Assembly (NCBI RefSeq): GCF_003259615.1
Contig: NZ_QLLR01000016.1
Location: forward strand, 1-64,000
Source of the DNA: Pedobacter cryoconitis
GTDB lineage: Bacteria > Bacteroidota > Bacteroidia > Sphingobacteriales > Sphingobacteriaceae
DNA: 64,000 nt
Reading direction: 5' to 3'
A program made the translations under genes and the position numbers. Under the pieces are notes generated by a model. It was not told the origin of the DNA and made no database searches. It was given only the letters and a program-made list of their open reading frames with translations. Positions 42,519-51,501 of this stretch are shown one piece after another (the first letter of the stretch is position 1; each line of letters opens with the position of its first letter).

Positions 42519-44924
42519 CTAATTCCTATTACCGCTTTTTGCCTGTCTGACAGACTGATTCTCTTTGAGGTTAAGACGGTATACAAAGGTTAAACGATAA
42601 CGTGCCGCATTTGGAATACTGGTTTGCGCGAGTATATAATCATTTCCGGTTGTGGTGGTCTGATACTTATGAAGGTTGAACAAATTGGTAATATCAAGTA
42701 ATAGTGTGGCCTTATCTTTCAGCAAATTCTTACTTGCTCCAAGATCAATATAATTCATTGCTGCTGAGTAGCTCTGCGCATTACTTTGTGCGCCAGTGAA
42801 GTTATAGCGGCACTGCAAACTTAATTTATTTTTAAATTTCACCTGCGTACTTAGACGGCTGGTGAAAACATTACCGGAATAATTGAAATTATGCGCTTGA
42901 TACCAACCGGTTTGCTTAAAACTGTAAGCATTAAATTCTGTGTTCAGCTGCAACCATTGCAGTGGATTATATATGGCAGACAGCTCTATTCCACGCCGTA
43001 TCTCTCCATCTATATTTACAGGGGTTGTGATAAAAATACCATCCTGATTTCTGAAAGTATAATTTTGAATGGTTCCTTTATTATTTTGATAATATACGGA
43101 TGGATTAAGCGTAAAAGTATTCCAGCGCTGTAAGAAACCGACTTCAAAAACATTCGCATAGGAAGGATTTAATTCCGGATTACCAATAAACATGGCATTA
43201 TAGTCTGTGAGCTCATTAAAAGGATATAAAAGATTTAGTGACGGGCGATTAATCCGCTTACTGTAACTTCCCTGTATAGCGCCACCTTTAGCTAACTGAT
43301 AAGTGAGGCTAAGCGTTGGAAATAACCGGACATAATTTTTATTATTGTTATAAGTTCCAGCCCTGTCTTCAACTCTGACCCTGGTTAGCTCTGTTCTTAA
43401 ACCCAGCTGGTAAGCTAACTTCCCAATTTTGCTGCCCAACTGAGCATAGCCGCCACCTATCAATTCATTATAGTTAAGTTGATTATTGATATTATCAATG
43501 ATACTCCAATCTCCTGCCATCTGTTGTTCAGCTTTGAATTCACTGGTCACCCTGCGGTTTTCAGCTTTCAACCCAAATTCAAGCGTAGTATTACTATCCA
43601 GGGGCTGAGTGAAATCTGTTTGCGCCATAAAATCTTTACTTGTTCCAATAGAACTGGTTCTGATGGCAGGTAAAATCTCTATAACCGGCAACAGTTTTTT
43701 CGTCCCCAGGTTCCAGTCCTTATCACTGTTCCAGAAATCATATTGTATGTCAATGGTATGTTTTTTACCCGGTTGTTTAAATTTGCGGGTATAATTGAAT
43801 TCCAACTGGTTATAACTCCGTCTTTCCCACGATTCACCGTTACGCAACAGGCTGCTGTCAGCTGCATTACCTGTATTCATATACTTATAATTCAGTGCTG
43901 TTTTATCATGGTCATGAGTTGAATTTTTCAGAAAAGCTACCGTAACAGTCTGCTGATCATTGAGCTGATAATCTGCACCAACATATAATAATTTAGCATC
44001 ATCATGCCGGTTTTCATCCTGCTGCTGATTCAGAAAAGTGATAGCCCCGTTATTGGAAACGGACTGATTAGTTGTATATAAACCTACATAATCAGATAAC
44101 CGGATTCCAAAAGTTGAAAATACATTCAGTTTATCAGATTTATAACTCAGGCTTGGTGTAATCCTGGTTTCATTTGGAATACCGCCTACCAGCCTGAGCT
44201 GCCCATTAAATCCACCCTTTTTATTTTTCTTCAAAATGATATTAATAATGCCTGATGAACCGGCAGCGTCATATCTGGAGGAAGGATTGGTGATGACTTC
44301 CACACGTTCTACCTGATCAGCGGGTATTTGCTCCAGTGCATTTCCCTGGGTAAGCCCGGAGCGACGACCGTTGATTAAAACCAGTACATTACTGCTTCCT
44401 CTTAAGCTAACAGTTCCTGAGGGGCCTACGCTGACCGCAGGAACGCCATTTAAGAGTTCAACTGCCGAACCAGTCTGCGATAAGATGTCCTTTCCTGTTT
44501 CAAATACTTTTTTATCCAGTTTCAGGGTAATTGCTGGCTGATCACTGGTTATCGAAATTTCTTTTAGCAGTCTTGAATCAGCGTTCAGAAATGTCGTTCC
44601 GGTATTGATATGATCCATAGCAGCAGTTATCAATAAAGGCTTTGTTATTATAAGATACCCCATCATCGTAAATTCAATAGTCAGCTTACCCGGGGGAATA
44701 TCATTGAACTTAAATGCTCCCTTTTCATCAGTGATCCCCGCAGCAATCAGTTTCATTGACTGGTCTTTTATACTTACGGTAGCATAAACAACCGGCATTT
44801 TAGCTTGCTGTTCCTGCACTATACCATAGACTGTTTTCTTCTTCGGATCAGAAGAACCTGATGGCTGAGCCAAAATACTTGTGCAGTAAAACACTGCTAT
44901 AAAAATAATTAAGAGTCGTTTCAT
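42519..44924 (-). CDS. TonB-dependent-type outer-membrane beta-barrel protein
   Basis: An 801-aa outer-membrane protein from the ATG at 44922-44924 (the longer frame adds a spurious N-terminus before the signal peptide). It has a signal peptide (ending SILAQ), a CarboxypepD_reg-like beta sandwich (about 33-115), a plug-like domain (about 125-230; VEVITNPSSRYDAAGSSGII in parts) and a barrel of the OMP_b-brl_3 type ending near VYRLNLKE. Lack of a SusD partner suggests a substrate other than a large glycan, such as a peptide, siderophore or small oligomer. It is divergent from the LytS-type kinase, 109 nt away, which may regulate it. Confidence 0.87.
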   Translation of the reverse strand: MKRLLIIFIAVFYCTSILAQPSGSSDPKKKTVYGIVQEQQAKMPVVYATVSIKDQSMKLIAAGITDEKGAFKFNDIPPGKLTIEFTMMGYLIITKPLLITAAMDHINTGTTFLNADSRLLKEISITSDQPAITLKLDKKVFETGKDILSQTGSAVELLNGVPAVSVGPSGTVSLRGSSNVLVLINGRRSGLTQGNALEQIPADQVERVEVITNPSSRYDAAGSSGIINIILKKNKKGGFNGQLRLVGGIPNETRITPSLSYKSDKLNVFSTFGIRLSDYVGLYTTNQSVSNNGAITFLNQQQDENRHDDAKLLYVGADYQLNDQQTVTVAFLKNSTHDHDKTALNYKYMNTGNAADSSLLRNGESWERRSYNQLEFNYTRKFKQPGKKHTIDIQYDFWNSDKDWNLGTKKLLPVIEILPAIRTSSIGTSKDFMAQTDFTQPLDSNTTLEFGLKAENRRVTSEFKAEQQMAGDWSIIDNINNQLNYNELIGGGYAQLGSKIGKLAYQLGLRTELTRVRVEDRAGTYNNNKNYVRLFPTLSLTYQLAKGGAIQGSYSKRINRPSLNLLYPFNELTDYNAMFIGNPELNPSYANVFEVGFLQRWNTFTLNPSVYYQNNKGTIQNYTFRNQDGIFITTPVNIDGEIRRGIELSAIYNPLQWLQLNTEFNAYSFKQTGWYQAHNFNYSGNVFTSRLSTQVKFKNKLSLQCRYNFTGAQSNAQSYSAAMNYIDLGASKNLLKDKATLLLDITNLFNLHKYQTTTTGNDYILAQTSIPNAARYRLTFVYRLNLKENQSVRQAKSGNRN

Positions 44925-45033
44925 AACACAAGAATAATTTGCAGGAATAATTAAGTGGTAGAAAAACATGTCAACAGCTCTATCTCCTTTTGAAATGCGC
45001 TTTTTTGACTTATCTTAACCCTAACTTTATTCC

Positions 45034-46701
45034 ATGCAGCGCCTCTTAATTATCTTTACCGTTTTATTATTACTTTCTTCCTGTAAATCAACTGTGGTTT
45101 ATGAAGAATATCCTACTGTTTATCAAACGGGCGACAATAAAAATTGGGCAGAAAAAAACTTCAATGCTGCTCAGTGGACAACTGAAAGAGGAAACACAGC
45201 CAAGGGAATCTTCTGGTCACGGTCACCAGTAAAACTGATCAGGTCTTCTGCTGTTCCAATGGGCCTGCATATTGAAGCTTTCGGCGCTTTCGAAGTCTAT
45301 TGGGATGGGATACTGCTTGGTCATAATGGGCAGATCACACAAAAGGATAAACCTGAAGTAGCTGGTTATACCACAAGTTATTTCCAGATACCCGATTCTT
45401 TAGCGCATATGGGTACGCATATTTTAGCCCTTCGTACCTCACAATCCTACTTAAATGGAGTAAAGCGACCTGTTGGGATAGAATTAAATCAATATCCAGC
45501 GCTATTAAGAAATCCGCTGATCATCACATCATTCATGAATTTGATGGCAGGGGCTTTCCTGATTGCTGCAGTTTATTATTTTTTCCTGTACCTCAACAGC
45601 AGGCGCAAAGAATACAGTATCCTGATTTTTGCAGTCATTTGTTCACTATTTTTTTCTTTACTGATTGCAGAATATATCAAATTCTACATCGCTATACCGT
45701 ATACCCATTTTTTTATACGGCTTGAAATTATTGGCTGGCTGACTTTTGCAATCGCTATACTGGTTCCCCTATATTTCAGCATACAGTTCCACTTCAACAG
45801 GAAAAAGATATTGTTGATCACCCTGTTCATGATTCTGATCAGTGTATACCTTGTAAATTATGATCATTTTGATCTGACCGCCATAGTGTATAGCCGGGTA
45901 ATGTGGTTTACAGCTGTGATCATTGTACTGAACGCCATTGTTCAAAAGGAAAAAGGCGGATTCATCGTGCTTATGGGTTTACTGGCCAGCGCCATAGTTA
46001 ATCATTTTCTGCTTTATGATTTCGGCTTATTCATCAGCTTTACCCTGATCATTTTATGTATGCTATACCTGCATGCTTTACGCGCCAGAATAATAGAAGA
46101 TGAATTTCAATCTTCCTTACTTCTTTCTTCCAGATTACAATTAGAGCTGATTAAAAAGAATATCCAACCTCACTTCCTTAGGAATACACTGACCTCGCTG
46201 ATGGACTGGGTAGAAGAATCTCCAAAACAAGGTGCTGAATTTATCCAGGCACTGGCAGGTGAATTTGACATTATGAATTACATAGCCGAAGCCGTGTTAA
46301 TTCCAATAAGACAAGAAATAGAACTTTGTAAAACTCATCTTAAAGTGATGCATTTCAGGAAAGAAATATGTTATGAGTGGGAGGAATCCGGAATTGATGA
46401 AGCTGAATACCTTCCTCCTGCACTGATACACACGCTGCTTGAAAACGGGATAACCCATAGTATTCCAATTGCCAATAGCCTCATTACTTTTAAATTGACT
46501 TATTTACGTACAGCTGTTTACAAGCAATATACTTTTGAAACGCATGCGCTGAACCGGGAAGTATCAAAAAAAAGAAATGGAGGCAATGGTTTTCGCTACA
46601 TCCAGGCCCGTTTAACAGAAAGTTATGGAGATCGCTGGAAATTCATTTCAGCAGCAATTCCAGGGGGCTGGTTAACTACGATACAGATTTACGACAAATG
46701 A
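45034..46701 (+). CDS. LytS/YehU-type sensor histidine kinase
   Basis: A 555-aa sensor. A signal peptide with a lipobox-like LLSSC (C17) is followed by a periplasmic jelly-roll domain (about 25-155; 7TMR-DISM extracellular type), seven or so membrane helices (about 160-350), and a His_kinase domain with H380 in IQPHFLRNTL. The ATPase half keeps the N-box (LLENGITHS) and a G-box-like GGNGFRYIQARL, but the usual acidic DxGxG motif between them is not evident. Its stop overlaps the response-regulator start by 4 nt (ATGA), so they are a cognate pair. Confidence 0.88.
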   Translation: MQRLLIIFTVLLLLSSCKSTVVYEEYPTVYQTGDNKNWAEKNFNAAQWTTERGNTAKGIFWSRSPVKLIRSSAVPMGLHIEAFGAFEVYWDGILLGHNGQITQKDKPEVAGYTTSYFQIPDSLAHMGTHILALRTSQSYLNGVKRPVGIELNQYPALLRNPLIITSFMNLMAGAFLIAAVYYFFLYLNSRRKEYSILIFAVICSLFFSLLIAEYIKFYIAIPYTHFFIRLEIIGWLTFAIAILVPLYFSIQFHFNRKKILLITLFMILISVYLVNYDHFDLTAIVYSRVMWFTAVIIVLNAIVQKEKGGFIVLMGLLASAIVNHFLLYDFGLFISFTLIILCMLYLHALRARIIEDEFQSSLLLSSRLQLELIKKNIQPHFLRNTLTSLMDWVEESPKQGAEFIQALAGEFDIMNYIAEAVLIPIRQEIELCKTHLKVMHFRKEICYEWEESGIDEAEYLPPALIHTLLENGITHSIPIANSLITFKLTYLRTAVYKQYTFETHALNREVSKKRNGGNGFRYIQARLTESYGDRWKFISAAIPGGWLTTIQIYDK

Positions 46702-47399
46702 TGAGAATATTAATTATTGAAGATGAGGCAAGGATAGCTAAAAGAATCGAGCGGATGACCCGCAATCATTTTGAACAGAATATAGCTGCTATTGCAATTT
46801 GTGATTCCTTACAAAAAGGTTTAGTTTATATAGCAAATCATCCTATTGATATTTTATTATTAGATCTGAATTTAAATGGTGAAAATGGCTTTGACATCTT
46901 GGAGTCGATGGTAGCGGGCTCATTCCATACGATCATTGTTTCTGCCTATACAGATAAAGCAATCGACGCATTTACTTATGGCGTACTTGATTTTGTCCCT
47001 AAACCATTTGATCAGGCAAGGCTGTCGATGGCTTTCAGAAGGATTACCAACAGTGGAAAAACAACTGAAAGTACAATGAAATATCTGGCTGTAAAAAAAG
47101 CTGGTATTACCCGTTTGATAGCCATTAAGGATGTCCTTTACATTAAAGGGGCAGGAATTTATAGCGAATTGTATTTACAGGATGGTAAACAGGAACTACA
47201 TGACAAATCAATGGAAATGCTGGAACAGCTGCTGCCGGGTTCATTTGAGCGTATTCACAAATCGTATCTGATTTCTTTAGATCAGGCAGAAAAAATTATT
47301 ATACGCCCGGGAAGCAGTTATAGCCTTTTACTTAAGAATGGTGAAATACTGCCTATTGGCAGATCCAGGTACAAAGAGCTAAAACGAAAGATGATTTAA
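46698..47399 (+). CDS. LytTR-family response regulator
   Basis: A 233-aa regulator: receiver domain (about 3-118; phosphorylation at D56 in ILLLDLNLNG, switch Lys in FVPKPF) and LytTR DNA-binding domain (about 135-230; IKDVLYIKGAGIYSELYL and SFERIHKSYLISLDQ). It overlaps the kinase gene by 4 nt, so the two are translated together. Likely targets are the divergent outer-membrane protein gene or unlinked promoters. It converges with the 568-aa secreted-protein gene, with 5 nt between stop codons. Confidence 0.92.
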   Translation: MMRILIIEDEARIAKRIERMTRNHFEQNIAAIAICDSLQKGLVYIANHPIDILLLDLNLNGENGFDILESMVAGSFHTIIVSAYTDKAIDAFTYGVLDFVPKPFDQARLSMAFRRITNSGKTTESTMKYLAVKKAGITRLIAIKDVLYIKGAGIYSELYLQDGKQELHDKSMEMLEQLLPGSFERIHKSYLISLDQAEKIIIRPGSSYSLLLKNGEILPIGRSRYKELKRKMI

Positions 47400-47404
47400 C
47401 TAAA

Positions 47405-49111
47405 TTATTTGTAATTGTAATCAACGATTACTCCATTGATAGCTAAACGTTTATTTTTAACCTGCATTTTACCCTGAGCAGGAACACTCACCAAAACAAC
47501 TGATTTTAGTGCTGGAATAGTCACATTAACCGCTTTAGACACATTGCGGGCCACATAGCGTTGCGCAACCAGATCGTAAATATCTGATTTTGCCTGGGTA
47601 ACTTTGAACGAAATGTTTTTAGGTACAGGGTAAGGATTATAAAATAAATGTGTCGGATAGGCATCTTGTTTAAAGAAGTCGGTAGCCAGTAAATCCAAAC
47701 CTAAAATACCTTTCACTTCTGTCTCTTTGACGATGCTGCCAAAAATCCCGGCATGCCCGCTTCCATATACACTAAATTGCGAAACATCCGGATTTTGACC
47801 AGGAACCCATTTAGGGCCGTCACCCTGTGCTACCGGAGCTTTCAAAGTCTGGTATAAAGTGTCAAAAGTAGAAGCCTTTGCAAAGCCTTCATAAGCAATT
47901 ACCCCTTTGGTCACATCGGCTAAATCAGGGATGGTTTGATGTTCCCCCGGCATGTACTGGGGATAGAAAAGCCGCGACGCATTTACGGCATTCAACATCC
48001 ATTTCCCGATTGCATCCGCATATTCAGGTTTATACCTCACCAAAGGGACTAATGGCCATGCCGCATCAAAAGTATTCATTAAAAAGGCATATCCATCATG
48101 ATCTACAGTGCTGCCCACAGTTCCGGAAATGTCAAAACCATTCCAGTTCCCAACCAAAAATCCCCAGCCCTCTCTACAAACTGCAGTACCATCAAACGTC
48201 CAGTCCAGCATTTTAGCCGTATCAAAATTTGTTCCTTGTTCTGCATTCATCCTGGCCGCTACATAAGCACCAAAAGGCATCAGCAGTTCATAAGTAGGAT
48301 TGATCTTTTCACTTTCCAAGGCCTTCATGGCACTGATTGCACCTTTGAGATAACGTGGATCACCAAACTTTTTATAGGCTGAATACAAAACGTATGCATG
48401 TCCGGCAGCTGCGTCCGGTTGGGCACAAATGTGTGTAGACATGGGTTTCATTTGCCCATAATCGAAATAGGAATATTTGTAATTGCCGTTCAAAATGGAA
48501 TCGGCCTTGTAAAATTTCTCTGCGATGCTTCTGGCCATCATTTCAAAACCAGGCTCTGCAGGGTATTTGTCGTAAACCGCATAAAACAAGACATTGGGAT
48601 ACACATCGTACCACCAATCGCGACCGTAACCACCGCCCAATAAGGCAACTTCAGGCGCAGTATTGTTCATCATGATGTCCCATCCAGTATCCTTATTGAA
48701 ATAATTCCGTAGCATCCCTACATAGTTTAAACCCTGTTGTTTGCTTTTATCGAGTCCGACCAGGGTAGCACCTAAAACAGCGCCCATATTGGCCACCGCT
48801 TCATGAAACATGCCTTTATTATGTTGTAAGCCTTGTCTCACATCTCCAATAGCGGTATACATCCCTAAAGTCGGTTCCTTAAAGTTTTTGCCCGTACTGT
48901 CTATCCAAACCATTGGCCAGTATTTCCCTTTAGCGTTGAAATCATATACAGTGCGGTCAAATTTAAGCGCCATAGCTTTCCAATCTATGATTTGAAGTGG
49001 TTGAGGCAGATCGGCCATCGCGTCAACACGACTGATATTAACTTGTTTAACCTGAGCCTGGGAAAGCGTAAATAGAAATAAGATAAGGAAGGTGATCAGT
49101 TTAAATTTCAT
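47405..49111 (-). CDS. Secreted protein of unrecognised family, putative glycosidase fold
   Basis: A 568-aa exported protein: signal peptide (about 1-20, ending SQAQ), a large helical domain (about 35-460) and a C-terminal beta-sandwich (about 485-568; NPYPVPKNISFKV ... VNVTIPALKSVVLVSVP). The helical part resembles an (alpha/alpha)6-barrel, with aromatic and acidic motifs such as GRDWWYDVYPN (about 162-172), AQPDAAAGHAYVL, FDGTAVCREGWGF and VDHDGYAFLMN. Such layout is common in glycoside hydrolases, but I cannot match a family. It is the last gene of the GH130 PUL, 25 nt after the transporter gene, so a role in trimming the exported or imported glycan is likely. Confidence 0.65.
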   Translation of the reverse strand: MKFKLITFLILFLFTLSQAQVKQVNISRVDAMADLPQPLQIIDWKAMALKFDRTVYDFNAKGKYWPMVWIDSTGKNFKEPTLGMYTAIGDVRQGLQHNKGMFHEAVANMGAVLGATLVGLDKSKQQGLNYVGMLRNYFNKDTGWDIMMNNTAPEVALLGGGYGRDWWYDVYPNVLFYAVYDKYPAEPGFEMMARSIAEKFYKADSILNGNYKYSYFDYGQMKPMSTHICAQPDAAAGHAYVLYSAYKKFGDPRYLKGAISAMKALESEKINPTYELLMPFGAYVAARMNAEQGTNFDTAKMLDWTFDGTAVCREGWGFLVGNWNGFDISGTVGSTVDHDGYAFLMNTFDAAWPLVPLVRYKPEYADAIGKWMLNAVNASRLFYPQYMPGEHQTIPDLADVTKGVIAYEGFAKASTFDTLYQTLKAPVAQGDGPKWVPGQNPDVSQFSVYGSGHAGIFGSIVKETEVKGILGLDLLATDFFKQDAYPTHLFYNPYPVPKNISFKVTQAKSDIYDLVAQRYVARNVSKAVNVTIPALKSVVLVSVPAQGKMQVKNKRLAINGVIVDYNYK

Positions 49112-49136
49112 AGTATCGGGTTATTTAATGTATTTA

Positions 49137-50432
49137 CTAAACTACAGAATGATTTGGATTGACAACGCTGCTCAAACTTTCAGCCTCAAGTTCCAACTCC
49201 TGGTTCATAATTTTTCCTTTTTTAATGATGCCTTTAGCCACCCAGTACGAACTGAGCTGTAAAACGGCAACAATAATAATGGCATAACGCAAAGCGATTT
49301 CAGTAGAGAAATAGTAAGCAAGCAATAAAAATGTCCCGGCACCAGTTAAACGACCAACGTATAAACCAGCCTCGTGATTCAAAATATAGGCAAATTCACT
49401 TCGTTTTTCCTTTTTTGTAAGAATATCAATCACGCTAAACTGGATCGGGAAATAAGCCAGATCCAATAAAGGCTTGGCCAGTAATAAAAACAACATAAAC
49501 AGAATCACTCCAGTTTCATTAAACAGGATTCCGTTGATAAGTGCTGCGATGGTAAACAAAGCCAGTCCAATTCCAAATACATATACCCGGTGTTGTGGCC
49601 CTGTTTTACGCCCGATGATGTACATCAGCACAGCGGCAAATATAGCACCAACCGATTGAGCGGTACCCAATGCGCCTTCTTTACCCAATAAAAGCATAAT
49701 CAGCATCGCCGGAGCTGTAACCAGGAAGCCTTGCACCAAACCTTTCAATACCGCCAGAAACAGCAATTTATTCCAATAAGGATCAAACTTAAAGTAAATG
49801 AATTTTTTATTGATTGGATTGATAAACTTACCAGTAAAACACATGATGGATGCACCAATGGTGACGATAAACACAATGCCTGTTACAATTTTATAGGCAA
49901 GCTTAGCATCGCCGGTACCTGCATAAAACTCGATAAACCAACCGATCAAAACTGGAATGACCACCGCGATAATGGTATAAAAGAAAGTTTCCAGTCCATA
50001 ATAGTAATTTCGGTTCTCATCATTTGTGGTCGCCAGCGCCAGAAAATCCCGGTTTGCCCAGTAAAATCCAAAGGACATGCCCATCACAATTCCCGCAATG
50101 GCAATTCCGGTAATGTCCAGGGTAGTCAGCGACATCATAATCATCATGGAAATGCCGCTCAGTACCATCCCAAAGGAATAGAGTACCTTAATGGGAAAAC
50201 GATTCAACAACCACCCATTGATTAAAAAAGTTAAGGGTATACCCGTATAAATTGTTAATTGATACACCACCACTTTAACCGGATCGTTGGAACTGCGCAT
50301 CACATAAGCCGCAACAAAAATATCAATAACCGGCAAGACCAGGCTATAGATTAAATTGGTTAAGGTAAGCACCTTAAAGTTATGCGACTGGCTTTTGAAA
50401 TGTGCAATTTCAGATTTGAGTTTGCTAATCAT
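49137..50432 (-). CDS. MFS sugar transporter of the GH130 locus
   Basis: A 431-aa inner-membrane protein with 12 predicted helices and no signal peptide, of the major facilitator superfamily. The loop between helices 2 and 3 (INGWLLNRFPIKVLYSFGM) is MFS-like. Its start overlaps the GH130 stop by 8 nt, indicating coupling. By position it would import the short oligosaccharides that GH130 then phosphorolyses in the cytosol; that role is inferred from context, since the sequence itself does not give the substrate. Confidence 0.82.
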   Translation of the reverse strand: MISKLKSEIAHFKSQSHNFKVLTLTNLIYSLVLPVIDIFVAAYVMRSSNDPVKVVVYQLTIYTGIPLTFLINGWLLNRFPIKVLYSFGMVLSGISMMIMMSLTTLDITGIAIAGIVMGMSFGFYWANRDFLALATTNDENRNYYYGLETFFYTIIAVVIPVLIGWFIEFYAGTGDAKLAYKIVTGIVFIVTIGASIMCFTGKFINPINKKFIYFKFDPYWNKLLFLAVLKGLVQGFLVTAPAMLIMLLLGKEGALGTAQSVGAIFAAVLMYIIGRKTGPQHRVYVFGIGLALFTIAALINGILFNETGVILFMLFLLLAKPLLDLAYFPIQFSVIDILTKKEKRSEFAYILNHEAGLYVGRLTGAGTFLLLAYYFSTEIALRYAIIIVAVLQLSSYWVAKGIIKKGKIMNQELELEAESLSSVVNPNHSVV

Positions 50433-51474
50433 AGGTTAAGGCGTTTAATATTTCAGTGATTGAAAACTTAGCCCCGCAAACAAATTCATCTGCAGCACCA
50501 TAATAAATGGTCAGTTCATCCCCATGAACCACATGGCCATTGGTAAATACCACATGACCAAAAAAGCCGGTCAGCTCATATTCTGCGGTAGGTACCATAA
50601 TAGGATCTGCTGTTCTGGCCAACACCACAGTCGGGTCGTTCAGATCAAGCAGGAAAGCGCCCAGGCAATACCGTTGCCCGGCATTGGCACCGTGGTAAAT
50701 TTCCAGCCAGCCTTTTTCCGTTTTAATGGGTGCTGCCCCGGCTCCTACTCTCTTGCTGTCCCAACTTCCTTTACGGGTCTGGATGATGCACTTATGCCTG
50801 CCCCAGTGGATACCATCCGGAGATTCGGCAATCCAGATGTAGTTACCCCCCAGATCCACACTGCTTGGGCGGTGCAAGGCATAGAACTTCCCATTGATTT
50901 TTTCTTCAAATATGGCACAGTCCTTATTGTGAGGCGGGATAATCATGCCTTCCGATTCAAAAGTCTTCCAGTCTTTGGTAGTGCGTAAACCAACACCAAC
51001 ACCCTGACCGGAAACGGCAGTATAGCTGAGGTAATACGTTCCATCCAATAAAGCCACCCGGCAATCTTCTATACCAAATGCTTCCTGATCAGTTTCACCC
51101 TTTAACAAGGGATAACCTTCAGGTTGATAAAAGTCAATGCCATCATCACTGCAAAGCAGGCGCAAATGAGACAAAGTGGTTAGGTAATCTAAACCTTTAT
51201 AATTGATCACCCTTGGATCACTGGCGTTCAGTTCCGGGTCATTGGCCTGAATTTCTATAATTTCAATTCCGTCACCTTTCAATACCGGGAAAGAGATCAG
51301 TCCTTGCTGCTGTTCAGGTCTTTCTGCTACTCGTACCAATAACCAGGTTTTGCCCTCGAAAGTAAAAACCCCTGGGTTTAGCAGGCAGGTAATTTCTAAG
51401 CCTGGCCTGCTTGGTTGAAGGTCAATAGGAGATAATACAGGATTTTGTGTAAAACGTTTTGCAATGTCTGTCAT
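50425..51474 (-). CDS. GH130 mannoside phosphorylase
   Basis: A 349-aa cytosolic five-bladed beta-propeller of family GH130, enzymes that split beta-mannosides with phosphate (or, in a subset, water). The family blocks are present: NPGVFTFEGKTWLLVRVAERP (34-53 in part), GIEDCRV (134-140) with the catalytic Asp D137, ALHRPSS with H201-R202, SWDSKRVGAG (237-246) and EIYHGA. The His-Arg and Lys-Arg pairs match phosphate-binding positions, so a phosphorylase is more likely than a hydrolase. Linkage (beta-1,2 or beta-1,4) cannot be decided. No signal peptide. Coupled by overlap to the MFS gene and 27 nt from susD. Confidence 0.9.
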   Translation of the reverse strand: MTDIAKRFTQNPVLSPIDLQPSRPGLEITCLLNPGVFTFEGKTWLLVRVAERPEQQQGLISFPVLKGDGIEIIEIQANDPELNASDPRVINYKGLDYLTTLSHLRLLCSDDGIDFYQPEGYPLLKGETDQEAFGIEDCRVALLDGTYYLSYTAVSGQGVGVGLRTTKDWKTFESEGMIIPPHNKDCAIFEEKINGKFYALHRPSSVDLGGNYIWIAESPDGIHWGRHKCIIQTRKGSWDSKRVGAGAAPIKTEKGWLEIYHGANAGQRYCLGAFLLDLNDPTVVLARTADPIMVPTAEYELTGFFGHVVFTNGHVVHGDELTIYYGAADEFVCGAKFSITEILNALTYD

Positions 51475-51501
51475 GCCGTAAGAAATAAATGATTATAATA
51501 A

